A stretch of DNA of 43,093 bases from a bacterium (GCA_018780265.1 JADMJV010000022.1:1-43093); one strand, 5' to 3'. Numbered from the stretch's first letter, positions 7,845-17,698 are shown. The notes: generated by a model from the letters alone, not told the origin. Numbers and translations are program-made.

Positions 7845-8549
7845 ATGAAAGACCACATCAAGGCCCTTTTAGCCGTGCGCAAATGGCTTTTGCTGGTGTT
7901 TGCTTCAGGATGCGTCAATTCGGGGGGCTGGATGGCGGCCGCCAGGTTCACCACTCACGTGACCGGCTTTGCCACCCTTTTTGGCATCAATCTCACCAAG
8001 AATCACTGGCTGGAGGCTCTGGCTATCTCCAGCATTCCCGTATACTTCCTGGCCGGGGCCATGATCTCGGCGCTGCTGGTCGACCGTCGCATCGCCAAAG
8101 ACCTGCCGCCTCTCTACGGTCTGCCCATCATGCTGTCGGCCGCTCTGTTGGGACTGGCCGCGCTGGGCGGCGAATCGGGCTGGTTCGACGCCTTCGGCAG
8201 TGTAGCCGGGGCCACCGACGACTATATCCTGCTGCTCCTGCTGGCGCTGGCCAGCGGCCTTCAAAACGCCGCCGTGACTACGGCCACCGGGGCGGTGATG
8301 CGGGCCACCCACATGACCGGCCTGACCACCGATCTGGGGCTGGGCCTGGTGCGGTATTTCTACATCTCGGGTCCGGAACGCAAAATGGAGACGCGGGCCA
8401 CGGTCATACGCACTTTGACGTTACTTGCCTTCGTCGCAGGCTCGGTCAGCGGCGCCTACTTTTTTCTGACCATGCACTACCAGGGTTTCTTGATTCCAGC
8501 CGCTATCTGCTTTTTGGTGGCGCTGGTCACCACTCGCCTGCCTGACTAG
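7845..8549 (+). CDS. DUF1275 (YoaK-like) membrane protein
   Basis: The 234-residue product is a multi-spanning membrane protein, with about six hydrophobic segments. It carries the family pattern of DUF1275/YoaK: GCVNSGGWMAAARFTTHVTG near the N-terminus and SGLQNAAVTTATGAVMRATH in the middle. The function of the family is not established. It starts three bases after the STAS stop and is probably co-transcribed with it, which makes it a candidate output or accessory of the signalling cluster (inference). Confidence 0.8.
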   Translation: MKDHIKALLAVRKWLLLVFASGCVNSGGWMAAARFTTHVTGFATLFGINLTKNHWLEALAISSIPVYFLAGAMISALLVDRRIAKDLPPLYGLPIMLSAALLGLAALGGESGWFDAFGSVAGATDDYILLLLLALASGLQNAAVTTATGAVMRATHMTGLTTDLGLGLVRYFYISGPERKMETRATVIRTLTLLAFVAGSVSGAYFFLTMHYQGFLIPAAICFLVALVTTRLPD

Positions 8550-8559
8550 CCGCGATTAG

Positions 8560-8574
8560 CGGTGGTTTTGACGA
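8560..8574 (+). repeat. 15-bp direct repeat, left copy
   Basis: CGGTGGTTTTGACGA occurs here and again, perfectly, at 9640-9654. The pair brackets the HTH and retropepsin-like genes. It lies just after the DUF1275 stop codon. It could be a target duplication, a recombination site or chance; an exact 15-mer match over about 1 kb is unlikely by chance. Confidence 0.6.
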
Positions 8575-8604
8575 TGGCCATGATGGCGGCATAGAAAGCG
8601 CATA

Positions 8605-8634
8605 TTGACGACAAACCGGCAAAGACGCTACCCT
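8605..8634 (+). promoter_or_regulatory. Candidate sigma-70-type promoter, possibly leaderless
   Basis: TTGACG at 8605-8610 and TACCCT at 8629-8634 are separated by 18 bases. Transcription would start about 10 bases before or at the ATG at 8644. No ribosome-binding sequence precedes that ATG, which fits a leaderless message. Read by eye only. Confidence 0.35.
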
Positions 8635-8643
8635 ATCGTCAGT

Positions 8644-9051
8644 ATGAGCACGGAAATGCTGTCTGCCCGACAAGTTGCCCAACAGTTGCAAGTATCGCCG
8701 AACACCGTAAAGAAATGGTGGCGGGACGGACGCCTTCGAGGGGTTCAATTCTCGGCTAGAAAGCTGCGATTCCTTGAGCGCGACATCGAGGAGTTCTTGC
8801 GATTGTCCGAGCTGCCCCCCACTGAGAACGACGCCAATTATCGCTGGGAGGAAATCGCCTGGCGGCACTCCCATCGAAATCTTTTGCATAGCTTGCAAGG
8901 TCAGTGGCTGGTTGTGGAGGGCTCGCGTCTGATGGCTCACGACCCCGACCCGGTTGTGGCGGTCCAGACAGCGCGCCGGCAGGGGGTGGCCGTTCCCTAC
9001 GTGTTTCTTGTAAATGTCGCCGAGGAGAAATCGGAAAGTCTGGGGCTGTGA
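8644..9051 (+). CDS. HTH_17 (excisionase/MerR-type) protein with DUF5678-like C-terminus
   Basis: The ATG at 8644 gives 135 residues (a TTG at 8605 would add 13 but lies in the presumed promoter). Residues 5-55 form a helix-turn-helix: LSARQVAQQLQVSPNTVKKW, then RDGRLRGVQFSARKLRF. The C-terminal part, QWLVVEGSRLMAHDPDPVV followed by VPYVFLVNV, resembles the small DUF5678 domain. The gene overlaps the next one (GTGA). HTH_17 proteins act as transcription factors or excisionases. The partnership with a retropepsin-like protein recurs in other bacteria in my recollection, and a regulated two-gene module is inferred. Confidence 0.65.
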   Translation: MSTEMLSARQVAQQLQVSPNTVKKWWRDGRLRGVQFSARKLRFLERDIEEFLRLSELPPTENDANYRWEEIAWRHSHRNLLHSLQGQWLVVEGSRLMAHDPDPVVAVQTARRQGVAVPYVFLVNVAEEKSESLGL

Positions 9052-9436
9052 ATGTCGAGTATCAGCAAGCCTTCGCGTACCGCTACGACGAACTCAGCGG
9101 TACGCCTCAGCCCATTCTCGCGTTGGACCTCGTCCATCCTGACGAACCGCGCAATCGCATCGCTTTCGACGGCTACCTCGACACCGGGTGCAGCCGAACC
9201 TTGCTGGACGGCCGACTGGCAGTAGCGGCGGGCCTGGACCCCACCCGCGGTCGACTCACTCCTTATACGAGCGCAACCGGCGTAAGCATCCGAGCAGCTC
9301 TACTAAAGGTCCATTTGGCTCATCCCCTGGTAGGCGAGCACGAACTGGAAGTTGGCTTTGCCCAGGTGAACCTGGCCTTATCCAGTTAGGCATGCGCGAG
9401 AGGCGGCTGGAATTCTACCTGGCTCCCGAGCGATGA
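9048..9436 (+). pseudogene. Retropepsin-like aspartic protease, frameshifted
   Basis: A GTG at 9048, overlapping the HTH gene stop, begins a frame that stops at 9389 after 113 residues. FDGYLDTGCSRTLLDGRLAV contains the Asp-Thr-Gly active-site motif of clan AA aspartic proteases. Strand patterns such as VHLAHPLVGEHELEVGFAQV follow. Family members normally end with a segment around a conserved G-R-x-F and a final strand. Here a plausible final strand, LGMRERRLEFYLAPER, exists but in another frame, from about 9384 to the stop at 9434-9436. A small deletion with a frameshift near 9375-9385 is the simple explanation. Either the protein is C-terminally truncated or the frame is a sequence error. 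Confidence 0.55.
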
Positions 9437-9749
9437 AGGGAACTGCGGAACTCGACTGGCCTTTTAAGGACCCCCCGAATCTCGCGCCCACGACTTCCAA
9501 TTCAAAGGCTTCAACGATTACGAAAAGGCTCAGCTTCATTCCATCCGAGTGATGGAGCCACGAACTGACCCGGAACCCAAATTGCCTGAGTTTGCTGTCG
9601 CTTCGAATGAATTTGCAGAGTCTGGCCGGGCTCACCTGACGGTGGTTTTGACGAGATCGTTGTCTGCACTTGCCAGGTGAAAAGCAGGGGCACACGCGGT
9701 CTTGTAAATAACAACCAAGGCGGCTATCTTACAGCATGCACTTTACTGA
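9437..9749. other. Non-genic stretch with decayed frame and right direct repeat
   Basis: No convincing gene is present. A plus-strand open frame without a start codon, about 9467-9680, reads AHDFQFKGFNDYEKAQLHSI and may be part of a decayed gene. The second copy of the 15-bp repeat lies inside. Confidence 0.3.
9640..9654 (+). repeat. 15-bp direct repeat, right copy
   Basis: This is the exact second copy of the repeat at 8560-8574 (CGGTGGTTTTGACGA), 1,080 bases away in the same orientation. Flanking bases differ on both sides, so the duplicated unit is 15 bp. Confidence 0.6.
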
Positions 9750-10871
9750 TTAGCCCTGCGCTTCCGCCTTTTTCAGGTTGAGCAACACATTGCTCACGCC
9801 CTGAGCGGCCGGAGCATAAGTGCGCAGGTATTTCTCGGCCACTTCGGCCTTTTCTTTATACTGAATCGCTTTGCCCACCTTGTAGGCCCCCAGAGCCGCA
9901 CCGGCGCTGGTGCTGACGGCCAGTGCGGGGAGCATTCCAATACCCACGACCGGGGCCAACATTCCGAAGGACCCCAAGGTCAAAGCGCCGAGGGCGGCAC
10001 CGGCGGCCATTTTGCCCTTGGTGCCCAGAGGGTTCTTCTCCAACCAGGGGTCAAGTTTGTGGTTGATGCCGGCCACCATCTCATCTTGAGCGTTGCGCGT
10101 GACCTGACGGACGACTGGCCCCACCAAAGTGCCGGCCGGAGCCGTAATGGCCCCAGCCGTAATGCCCTCGACCAGAGCCTGGGCGGCCAACGGATGACCG
10201 GAGAGAAAGTAGGGCAGGCTGGAAAGGGCGCCCAGGGCAGCCCCGCTCACACTGCCCAGCGCGGCCCGACCGAAGGCGGTCTGGGCACGGCCCCCAATGC
10301 CGGCGCCAGCGGCGCCCGCCAACGAAGCCAGAGGGTTGTGGGTATAGGTTTCGGCCACCAGGCCGGCGGTGTAACCACCATAAACACTGTCTCGGGTCAC
10401 GGCGCGGCGAGAACCCCCCAAGGTGCCCACGGCTCCCGTCAGGCCCCCCATGATGGAGTAGCCAGCAAGGTTGGCCACCGAGAGAGGCTGACCGGTCAGC
10501 ACGCCCATGGCCACTGTGATAGCGGCAGCACCAACGGCTCCGGTGGCGGCGCCAGCGGCCAGCGCCAGAGGAAAACTTTGATACTTGAAGCCAACTTTGG
10601 TGCCCACCAGGCCGCCCACGGCGCCAGCGACCGCGCCAGACATGGCGCCAGTGACGCCCCCCAGGCGGGCACCGCTGATCAAGCCTTGAATACCGCCCGA
10701 CATGGCACCGCCATTGCACAACTGGTCCACCTGCGCAGGAGTGCGGGGAACGGGGATATCGCCCGAAGTCTCGGCGCCAGGGGCCATTTTGGACGGCCTG
10801 GGACGAGTGAAGGCGACGACGGAACGGGCGATGTTAGCTACTTCCACCCACCCAGCATACGGGAAATCCAT
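9750..10871 (-). CDS. Gly/Ala-rich (glycine-zipper) putative membrane protein
   Basis: About 373 residues if started at the ATG at 10871. Other starts are an ATG at 10922, a GTG at 10847 and an ATG at 10787, none with a strong ribosome site. Most of the protein (from about residue 50) is repeated Gly/Ala-rich helices with G-x-x-x-G spacing, for example GGVTGAMSGAVAGAVGGLVG and TAGAITAPAGTLVG. Similar patterns form glycine-zipper membrane assemblies. There is no signal peptide. The C-terminus (from about 340) is charged and helical. It is divergent from the unknown gene at 10921. A shorter protein of similar composition is encoded at 34385-34777. Function unknown; membrane or pore association is inference. 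Confidence 0.55.
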   Translation of the reverse strand: MDFPYAGWVEVANIARSVVAFTRPRPSKMAPGAETSGDIPVPRTPAQVDQLCNGGAMSGGIQGLISGARLGGVTGAMSGAVAGAVGGLVGTKVGFKYQSFPLALAAGAATGAVGAAAITVAMGVLTGQPLSVANLAGYSIMGGLTGAVGTLGGSRRAVTRDSVYGGYTAGLVAETYTHNPLASLAGAAGAGIGGRAQTAFGRAALGSVSGAALGALSSLPYFLSGHPLAAQALVEGITAGAITAPAGTLVGPVVRQVTRNAQDEMVAGINHKLDPWLEKNPLGTKGKMAAGAALGALTLGSFGMLAPVVGIGMLPALAVSTSAGAALGAYKVGKAIQYKEKAEVAEKYLRTYAPAAQGVSNVLLNLKKAEAQG

Positions 10872-10920
10872 GAAATTTTTATGAAAGGCTGCCCTTGTTG
10901 AGCCGTCGAAGGAATTTCGC

Positions 10921-11523
10921 ATGTCCGATCCTTTCCTAGAACAGTTTGAAAAACGCCGCGTAGAGTTGGAGGCACGCATGCTGCGGATGCCCACCTCGTC
11001 GCAAGTGGTGCAACGTTGGGGTGGCCCCACCGGCATCGGTCAGCAATATCTGCACGCTCTGCCGACTACCACCACCTTGATTGAATTTATGGCCAAATCG
11101 CCGCGTACCGCCGGTACCTTTCGAGACCGAGTGGAGCGTGCTGGCCCGACCAAAATCCGCCATCACGAAATCGACAAGGCCTTCTCGTGCTACGGCCTGG
11201 CCTACCTTTACCGGCTAATGTCCAAGCAAAGCGGGGATGCCGAGTTGTCCAACCTGTTGACGCGAGTGGCCACACTGGCCATCCTCAGTCCGGCCGAATT
11301 GGAGAAAGTGGACTGGGTGGCGCGAGCCTTCTCCCATCGCCACCCCGACGGTAGCAAGGACGTGCTGGCACCAGCCCAGTTGATGCTGCACTGGATCACG
11401 GGCAGCGACACGCCCCAAAAAACCTATCAATGCGACTGGGTGGTGCAGCGCTTCAATGAATTTCTGACCCAGGCCTGGCAATCGGCCCTGCAAAATCAGA
11501 TTCACCTGCAATTTCCCTGGTAG
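10921..11523 (+). CDS. Conserved-looking protein of unknown function
   Basis: The 200-residue soluble protein starts at an ATG. No recognisable domain is seen. It is mostly helical and mildly charged, with HHEIDKAFSCYGLAYLYRLM near the centre and a short aromatic C-terminus (IHLQFPW). The next gene begins five bases after its stop, so the two are very likely co-transcribed. Context (a neighbour with membrane segments and a long coiled coil) does not reveal a role. Confidence 0.6.
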   Translation: MSDPFLEQFEKRRVELEARMLRMPTSSQVVQRWGGPTGIGQQYLHALPTTTTLIEFMAKSPRTAGTFRDRVERAGPTKIRHHEIDKAFSCYGLAYLYRLMSKQSGDAELSNLLTRVATLAILSPAELEKVDWVARAFSHRHPDGSKDVLAPAQLMLHWITGSDTPQKTYQCDWVVQRFNEFLTQAWQSALQNQIHLQFPW

Positions 11524-11527
11524 GCGG

Positions 11528-12920
11528 ATGGAAGACCGGCTTTACATCAAGCTCTTCCAACTTCGCCGCCGGCAGGCACTGGTGCAAGGTGTGCACCGCT
11601 GCTTGCGGGGGGGTTGTGGGGGGGATGGATGTGTTTGCCGCTGGTGCTGCTTTTTACGTATCTGGGTCTGCCTCCGGAAAATGTGCTGCAGACTCTGTGG
11701 GTCTGGCCGCTGCTGGCGGCGGCCGGCTTCTTGCACGGTTTGCTGACGCCGATGAGCCTGCGCCAGATTGCCCATGAAGCCGATCAGCACAATGGCTTGC
11801 AGGACCGCTTGCTGACCTGCGTGGGCCAAATCCAATCGCGCCGCCCCCCCACGGTGGTATCGCAATTGCTGCTGCAGGAAACTCTGGAACGGCTGGACGG
11901 AATCGACCCGCGAGGCACCTTCCCCAGCACCTGGCGGCGCCCGCTTTTGCGCTGGCTGGTACCGGCCCTGGGGATTGTGGCCGTCTTTGTGGTGGCGCCA
12001 AGGGTGCTGCCTGTGGCTGAGGATCCGGTCAAACAAGAAGTGATGGCCTCCCATCAACGCCTCAGCCAACTGGCCAAGAAGCTGGCCGCGACCCGTCCGC
12101 GCTCGCGCCAACACCAGCAACTACAGGAACTGCTGCGCAAAATGCCCCAACAGGTGCCGGCCCAGGCGGCCCGACAAATGCGCGATGCTCTGCAAAAGGT
12201 GCAGCGTCAAGTGGCCGAGGGCGCGGCGGCGGCCCGACAGTTAGAGCAGATCGCCAAAGGGGAAAAAGGGCCGGGCGCTCAGCGCCAGCAACTGGAGCTG
12301 GTGCGCAAGGGCCTGGGGCAGCAACCCGAAGTCCAGAAGCTGGTGGAGCAAGCCCAAAAGTCTCTAGAACAAGGCCAGAAGGAGGCGGCTGAAAAGGCCT
12401 TGCAGCAAGCCCAGAAGGAGCTGCTGGAAGGGGATGAATTGAGCCAGGCGCTGCAGCAAGAACTCCATCAGTTGGGCGGGCAAGATGCCCCCGGCGAAGG
12501 GGAACTGGCCGCCAAGGACGTGCCTATGCCGGGCAAAGGAAGGGGCAAGGCCGACTTTGGGACAGGCTCCAGCAACGAAGCCGGTAAGAGCGGTGACCCG
12601 GCCAAAGCCAAGGCCCGCAGTCATCGTCAGAACCAGCAGCAGCGTCACAAGGTCGAGCAGTTCCAGCGATTGTATGGAGCCGAGCGCAAGCACCTCAAAA
12701 CGCGACGTGAACGGGTGGCCCTGGCCGGGGGCAAGGGCAAGCTGTTGAGACTGTCCGACAGTCAACTGGGCGAGGCGCGCCATCAGGACCCCAGCCTGCG
12801 CCCAGAACAGGAAGACTTTTTAGAGGCCAAAGCCCTGGCGGAGCAATCGGTGGCCGAAGAGCGCGTCCCCCCGGAACACCGCGAGGCCGTGCGCCGCTAC
12901 TTTGACCAGATAGACCCTCG

Positions 12921-12924
<4 letters not shown>
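11528..12924 (+). CDS. Membrane protein with long Gln-rich coiled coil (DUF4175-like), frameshift in G run
   Basis: The gene reads in two frames. From the ATG at 11528 the first part gives LYIKLFQLRRRQALVQGVH and runs into a 7-G tract at 11607-11613. The second part continues from about 11614 as WMCLPLVLLFTYLGL to the stop at 12924. One extra G in the tract would join them into about 465 residues. The product would have two N-terminal membrane spans, a conserved-type stretch (LRQIAHEADQHNGLQDRLL), a third span near WLVPALGIVAVFVVAP, then about 250 residues of Gln/Lys/Glu coiled coil and a basic tail. The plan resembles DUF4175-like proteins. A TTG at 11614 could start a shorter product. The stop overlaps convergent ftsH by three bases. 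Confidence 0.6.
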
Positions 12925-14804
<1,880 letters not shown>

Positions 14805-14820
14805 ACGGTTGCTCCTCCGG

Positions 14821-15324
14821 CTACTGCGCTACGGCGATATACGGTAGCTGGCGCCAGCGCTCTTCAATATCCAGGCCATACCCCACGAGATAGCCCTCTT
14901 CTTGACAATCCCAACCCCAGTAGGCTAGTTCCACGCCAGGGTCGCGGCGCAGCAAACTGCACAGCTTGAGGCTGGCCGGTTGGCGAACACTCATCAGTTT
15001 TTCCAGATAAGCGAGTGTTCGTCCCTCGGACACCAGGTCTTCTACGAGCAAAACGTGGCGTCCCGCTAAGGAAGAGTCTAAATCGAAAAGAAGTTCTGGC
15101 GTGGAACCGGGTCTGCGCCGCACACAGACGAAATCCATGGTCACCACGGGCAGGTCGATAGCCCGAGCCAGGTCGGCCAAAAAGGGTAGGGCACCGCGTA
15201 AGACACCCACCAGGTGCAGGCTTTTCCCCTGATAGTCACGGGTGATCTGGCGGCCCAGTTCTTGGACTTTCAGGCGAATCTGTTGGTCCGTAAATAGGAC
15301 GCGGTCAATCGGTGGTTTGGTCAT
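14821..15324 (-). CDS. hpt: Hypoxanthine phosphoribosyltransferase (variant PRPP loop)
   Basis: The ATG at 15324 gives 167 residues (an upstream start at 15342 is possible but lies deeper inside tilS). The N-terminal part (VLFTDQQIRLKVQELGRQIT), LVGVLRGALPFLADLARAI and VTMDFVCV match the type I phosphoribosyltransferases that convert hypoxanthine or guanine to the nucleotide. The PRPP-binding loop reads HVLLVEDLVSEGRTL. The usual form is V-E-D-I-I-D-T/S-G-x-T, so the position of the catalytic-base Asp holds Ser, with Glu next to it. Position between tilS and ftsH supports the name. Activity may be altered. Confidence 0.85.
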   Translation of the reverse strand: MTKPPIDRVLFTDQQIRLKVQELGRQITRDYQGKSLHLVGVLRGALPFLADLARAIDLPVVTMDFVCVRRRPGSTPELLFDLDSSLAGRHVLLVEDLVSEGRTLAYLEKLMSVRQPASLKLCSLLRRDPGVELAYWGWDCQEEGYLVGYGLDIEERWRQLPYIAVAQ

Positions 15325-16453
15325 CTCGGCCGGGCGCTTCAACGATGATCAAGCCACTCCTTTCCCCCTGGACCCACTCGAGCACCTCGGGGTGACAGGC
15401 AAAGCCGGGCACCGCCAGCACCTGGTGCGGAGGCCTGACCAGTAAGGGGAGAGTGGCCCTGGCCAGACGAGGCACTTTCCAGTCGTTAAATACCTTTTTC
15501 AAGGAGCGACCGTCCCAGCAATCCCCGGGCCGACGAGTACGCCACAGCAAACCGGCTGGAGCTTGATCGGGCAGAGGTTGCTGGCGGCCAAGCGACAATT
15601 GGCGGCCGTTCCACTCCGCCCAGCAGCCACCGGGCAAGTTAAAACTGCGCCACTCGGGGCAACTCAAGGCCGCAAAGAGGTCATGGGCGTGCTGGCGATT
15701 CCAACGCGCCCCGACCGGAGGACTTAAGGACAGCCAGTGCTGATGGAGCATTTCCTCAAACTCAAGTCGACTTAGTTCCAGCAGCGGCCTGGGCCGGCCC
15801 AGTAGTTGGCGCAGCTCCAAAGCATCCCGGGCCAATTGGCCCAGATGACGCACCAGGCCACTGTTGAGGCCTTCCAGCAAGGGTAACACCTTTTGTCGCA
15901 GGTGCACGCGCAAAAACCGTGGGTCCTGATTGGCAGGGTCTTCAAACCAGCTCAGTCCTCTGCGCTGCAACTCTTGACGCAATTCCTGGCGTCGCCATCC
16001 CAACAGGGGGCGCGCCAGGCGCAAGCCCTGAGGATAAACCCCGGCCAATCCAACCAGGGTGCACCCCTGAAGCATTCGCATGAGCACGGTTTCGGCCTGG
16101 TCGTCGGCGGTATGGCCGGTGACCAGCAAGGCACCCCGTTGTTGGGCCAATTTTTTGAGCCATGTGTAGCGAAGCTCGCGGCCGGCAGCTTCCCAGCTCA
16201 TTTTATAGCGGGCCGCCCAGCGGGCCACATCGAGTCGGCGGTTGTGGTAAGGCAGTTGCATCTGTTGGCAGAGTTGGCCCAGCTGGCGGGATTGCCGCGC
16301 CGAATCGGAGCGACCGGCATGATCGAGATGAGCCACTTCGACCGGCCAGCCACCGTCTCGCACCAGGTGGAGCAAAGCCAGCGAATCCGAACCACCCGAG
16401 CAGGCCACCAATACGGGCGACTCAAGAGGCCAGTCGAGTTTAATCGAGGGCAT
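15305..16453 (-). CDS. tilS: tRNA(Ile)-lysidine synthase
   Basis: The 382-residue product modifies C34 of the minor isoleucine tRNA to lysidine, so that AUA is read as Ile. The PP-loop ATP-binding motif VACSGGSDSLALLHL is at about residues 17-31. VTGHTADDQAETVLMRMLQG and a conserved LARPLLGWRRQEL follow. The C-terminal TilS domain is present (RRPGDCWDGRSLKKVFNDWK). It overlaps thrB by 14 bases upstream and hpt by 20 downstream, so all are tightly coupled. The TGA stop lies inside the start of hpt. Confidence 0.95.
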   Translation of the reverse strand: MPSIKLDWPLESPVLVACSGGSDSLALLHLVRDGGWPVEVAHLDHAGRSDSARQSRQLGQLCQQMQLPYHNRRLDVARWAARYKMSWEAAGRELRYTWLKKLAQQRGALLVTGHTADDQAETVLMRMLQGCTLVGLAGVYPQGLRLARPLLGWRRQELRQELQRRGLSWFEDPANQDPRFLRVHLRQKVLPLLEGLNSGLVRHLGQLARDALELRQLLGRPRPLLELSRLEFEEMLHQHWLSLSPPVGARWNRQHAHDLFAALSCPEWRSFNLPGGCWAEWNGRQLSLGRQQPLPDQAPAGLLWRTRRPGDCWDGRSLKKVFNDWKVPRLARATLPLLVRPPHQVLAVPGFACHPEVLEWVQGERSGLIIVEAPGRDDQTTD

Positions 16454-17351
16454 GGGCCCCCTGGCCCAGCACGGTCAGAACTTTGCAGCGAGCCCTGCCC
16501 AACCAGGCCTCTTCCATGGCCTCAGCCACGCGCTCGGGGTCGTGCTGGCGAGCGTCCACCCAGGCAGCCAGGGTGGGGCCCGCGCCCGAGAGGTGAGCCG
16601 CACAGGCCCCGGCCTGTTGAGCCGCCTGCAATACCTGACCCATGCCAGGGATCAAGGGCATTCTGTAGTCCTGATGCCAGCGGTCCTGGCAGCCAAGTCG
16701 GAGCCAATCGGCCCGCCCCTCGCCCAGGCCCCGTAGTAGCCAGGGTAAATGGGCCAGATTGAAAATGGCGTCGGCGCGGCTGAGTTGGGCCGGCAAAACC
16801 GCACGAGAACGCTCGGTTTCCAAGGTAAAGTTGGGGATGGCCACCACCACTCGCCAGCAGTCGTGAACGGTCCAGTTTTGGCTGTAAAAAGTGCCGTCGG
16901 GCTCGGCCAGGCTGCATGCCAGACCGCCAAAGACGGCAGGGGCCACATTATCAGGGTGGCCCTCGAGACGGCTGGCGGCGCGCAAGGTTTCTTGGGTATC
17001 GAGGCTACCGTCGGCCAGCAACTGGCCTAACATCACACCCAAAACTCGAGTGGCCGCCGAAGAGCCCAGGCCGCGCGCCAGCGGAACCCGATTCAGGCAG
17101 GACACCCGCAAGCGGGGCCAACGCGACAAACCGCGCTGACGCAAATAATCGAAAGCGGCACGGAGCATGAGATGGGACTCGTCGTGGGGCAGTTGAGCCG
17201 CCCCCTCCCCTTCAAGTTGCAGGTGAGTTTTGTTTTTGTTGGTCAGGGTCTCTATCTCAACTTCGTTCCACAGGTCCAGGGCCACGCCCAGGCAATCGAA
17301 TCCCGGCCCCAGATTGGCACTGGTTGCAGGGGCGCGCAGGCGCCATTTCAA
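16440..17351 (-). CDS. thrB: Homoserine kinase
   Basis: The TTG at 17351 gives 303 residues, the usual length. It has GGGGAG about 9 bases upstream and overlaps the stop of the HPt gene (TTGA). A longer frame to 17522 would add a Gly/Arg/Pro-rich, non-family N-terminus. The protein is a GHMP kinase: RLRAPATSANLGPGFDCLGV at the start, the ATP-binding PLARGLGSSAATRVLGV near residue 95, and SGAGPTLAAW near the end. It phosphorylates homoserine in threonine synthesis. No other threonine gene is in the window. Its partner upstream is an HPt protein, an unusual arrangement. Confidence 0.92.
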   Translation of the reverse strand: MKWRLRAPATSANLGPGFDCLGVALDLWNEVEIETLTNKNKTHLQLEGEGAAQLPHDESHLMLRAAFDYLRQRGLSRWPRLRVSCLNRVPLARGLGSSAATRVLGVMLGQLLADGSLDTQETLRAASRLEGHPDNVAPAVFGGLACSLAEPDGTFYSQNWTVHDCWRVVVAIPNFTLETERSRAVLPAQLSRADAIFNLAHLPWLLRGLGEGRADWLRLGCQDRWHQDYRMPLIPGMGQVLQAAQQAGACAAHLSGAGPTLAAWVDARQHDPERVAEAMEEAWLGRARCKVLTVLGQGAHALD

Positions 17352-17698
17352 GACTCCTGGCTCCCCAAGAGGAGGGTGCGCTGGCGGTGAAGTTCCTGAC
17401 CGGCTTCGTAGCACAGGCCAGACAGTTGCTGAAGCAGTGTCTCCAGGCCCTCGGTTTGCCCCTCCATCGCCAGGGTCTCGCCCTGACCGGCCAGGTCCTG
17501 AACCGCCCTGGCTCCCAGCCAACCGGCGTCACTGCGAATGCGGTGCAGATTGTGCTGAAGTTCCAGCAAGTCTCCTTGAGCCAGCGCGTCCAGGCAGGCC
17601 TTGAGGCGGCCAGGGCTTTCCTCCAAAAATCGGTCCAAGATCTCCAGAGCGGTCGATGAACCGGCCATTTTTTTAAGACGAATCAGAGCGCCCTGCAT
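17348..17698 (-). CDS. Orphan HPt (histidine phosphotransfer) protein
   Basis: The product has 116 residues, a single helical domain. The phosphotransfer motif is LQHNLHRIRSDAGWLGARAV. The histidine in NLHRIRSDAGWLGA corresponds to the His of the HPt consensus A-H-x-L-K-G-x-x-x-x-L-G-A. A first part with LDRFLEESPGRLKACLDAL is typical of the helix before it. No histidine kinase or response regulator is nearby, so its partners are elsewhere. It is the first gene of the thrB-tilS-hpt-ftsH operon. An ATG at 17668 is an alternative start. The divergent gene at 17754 lies close by. Confidence 0.65.
   Translation of the reverse strand: MQGALIRLKKMAGSSTALEILDRFLEESPGRLKACLDALAQGDLLELQHNLHRIRSDAGWLGARAVQDLAGQGETLAMEGQTEGLETLLQQLSGLCYEAGQELHRQRTLLLGSQES

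Noticed and set aside
10059..10901. A 280-codon plus-strand open frame opposite the Gly/Ala-rich gene.
   Set aside because: Translation is low-complexity Gly/Gln/Arg/His without domains. The minus frame shows regular membrane-helix periodicity. Neither is proven, but the minus frame is better.
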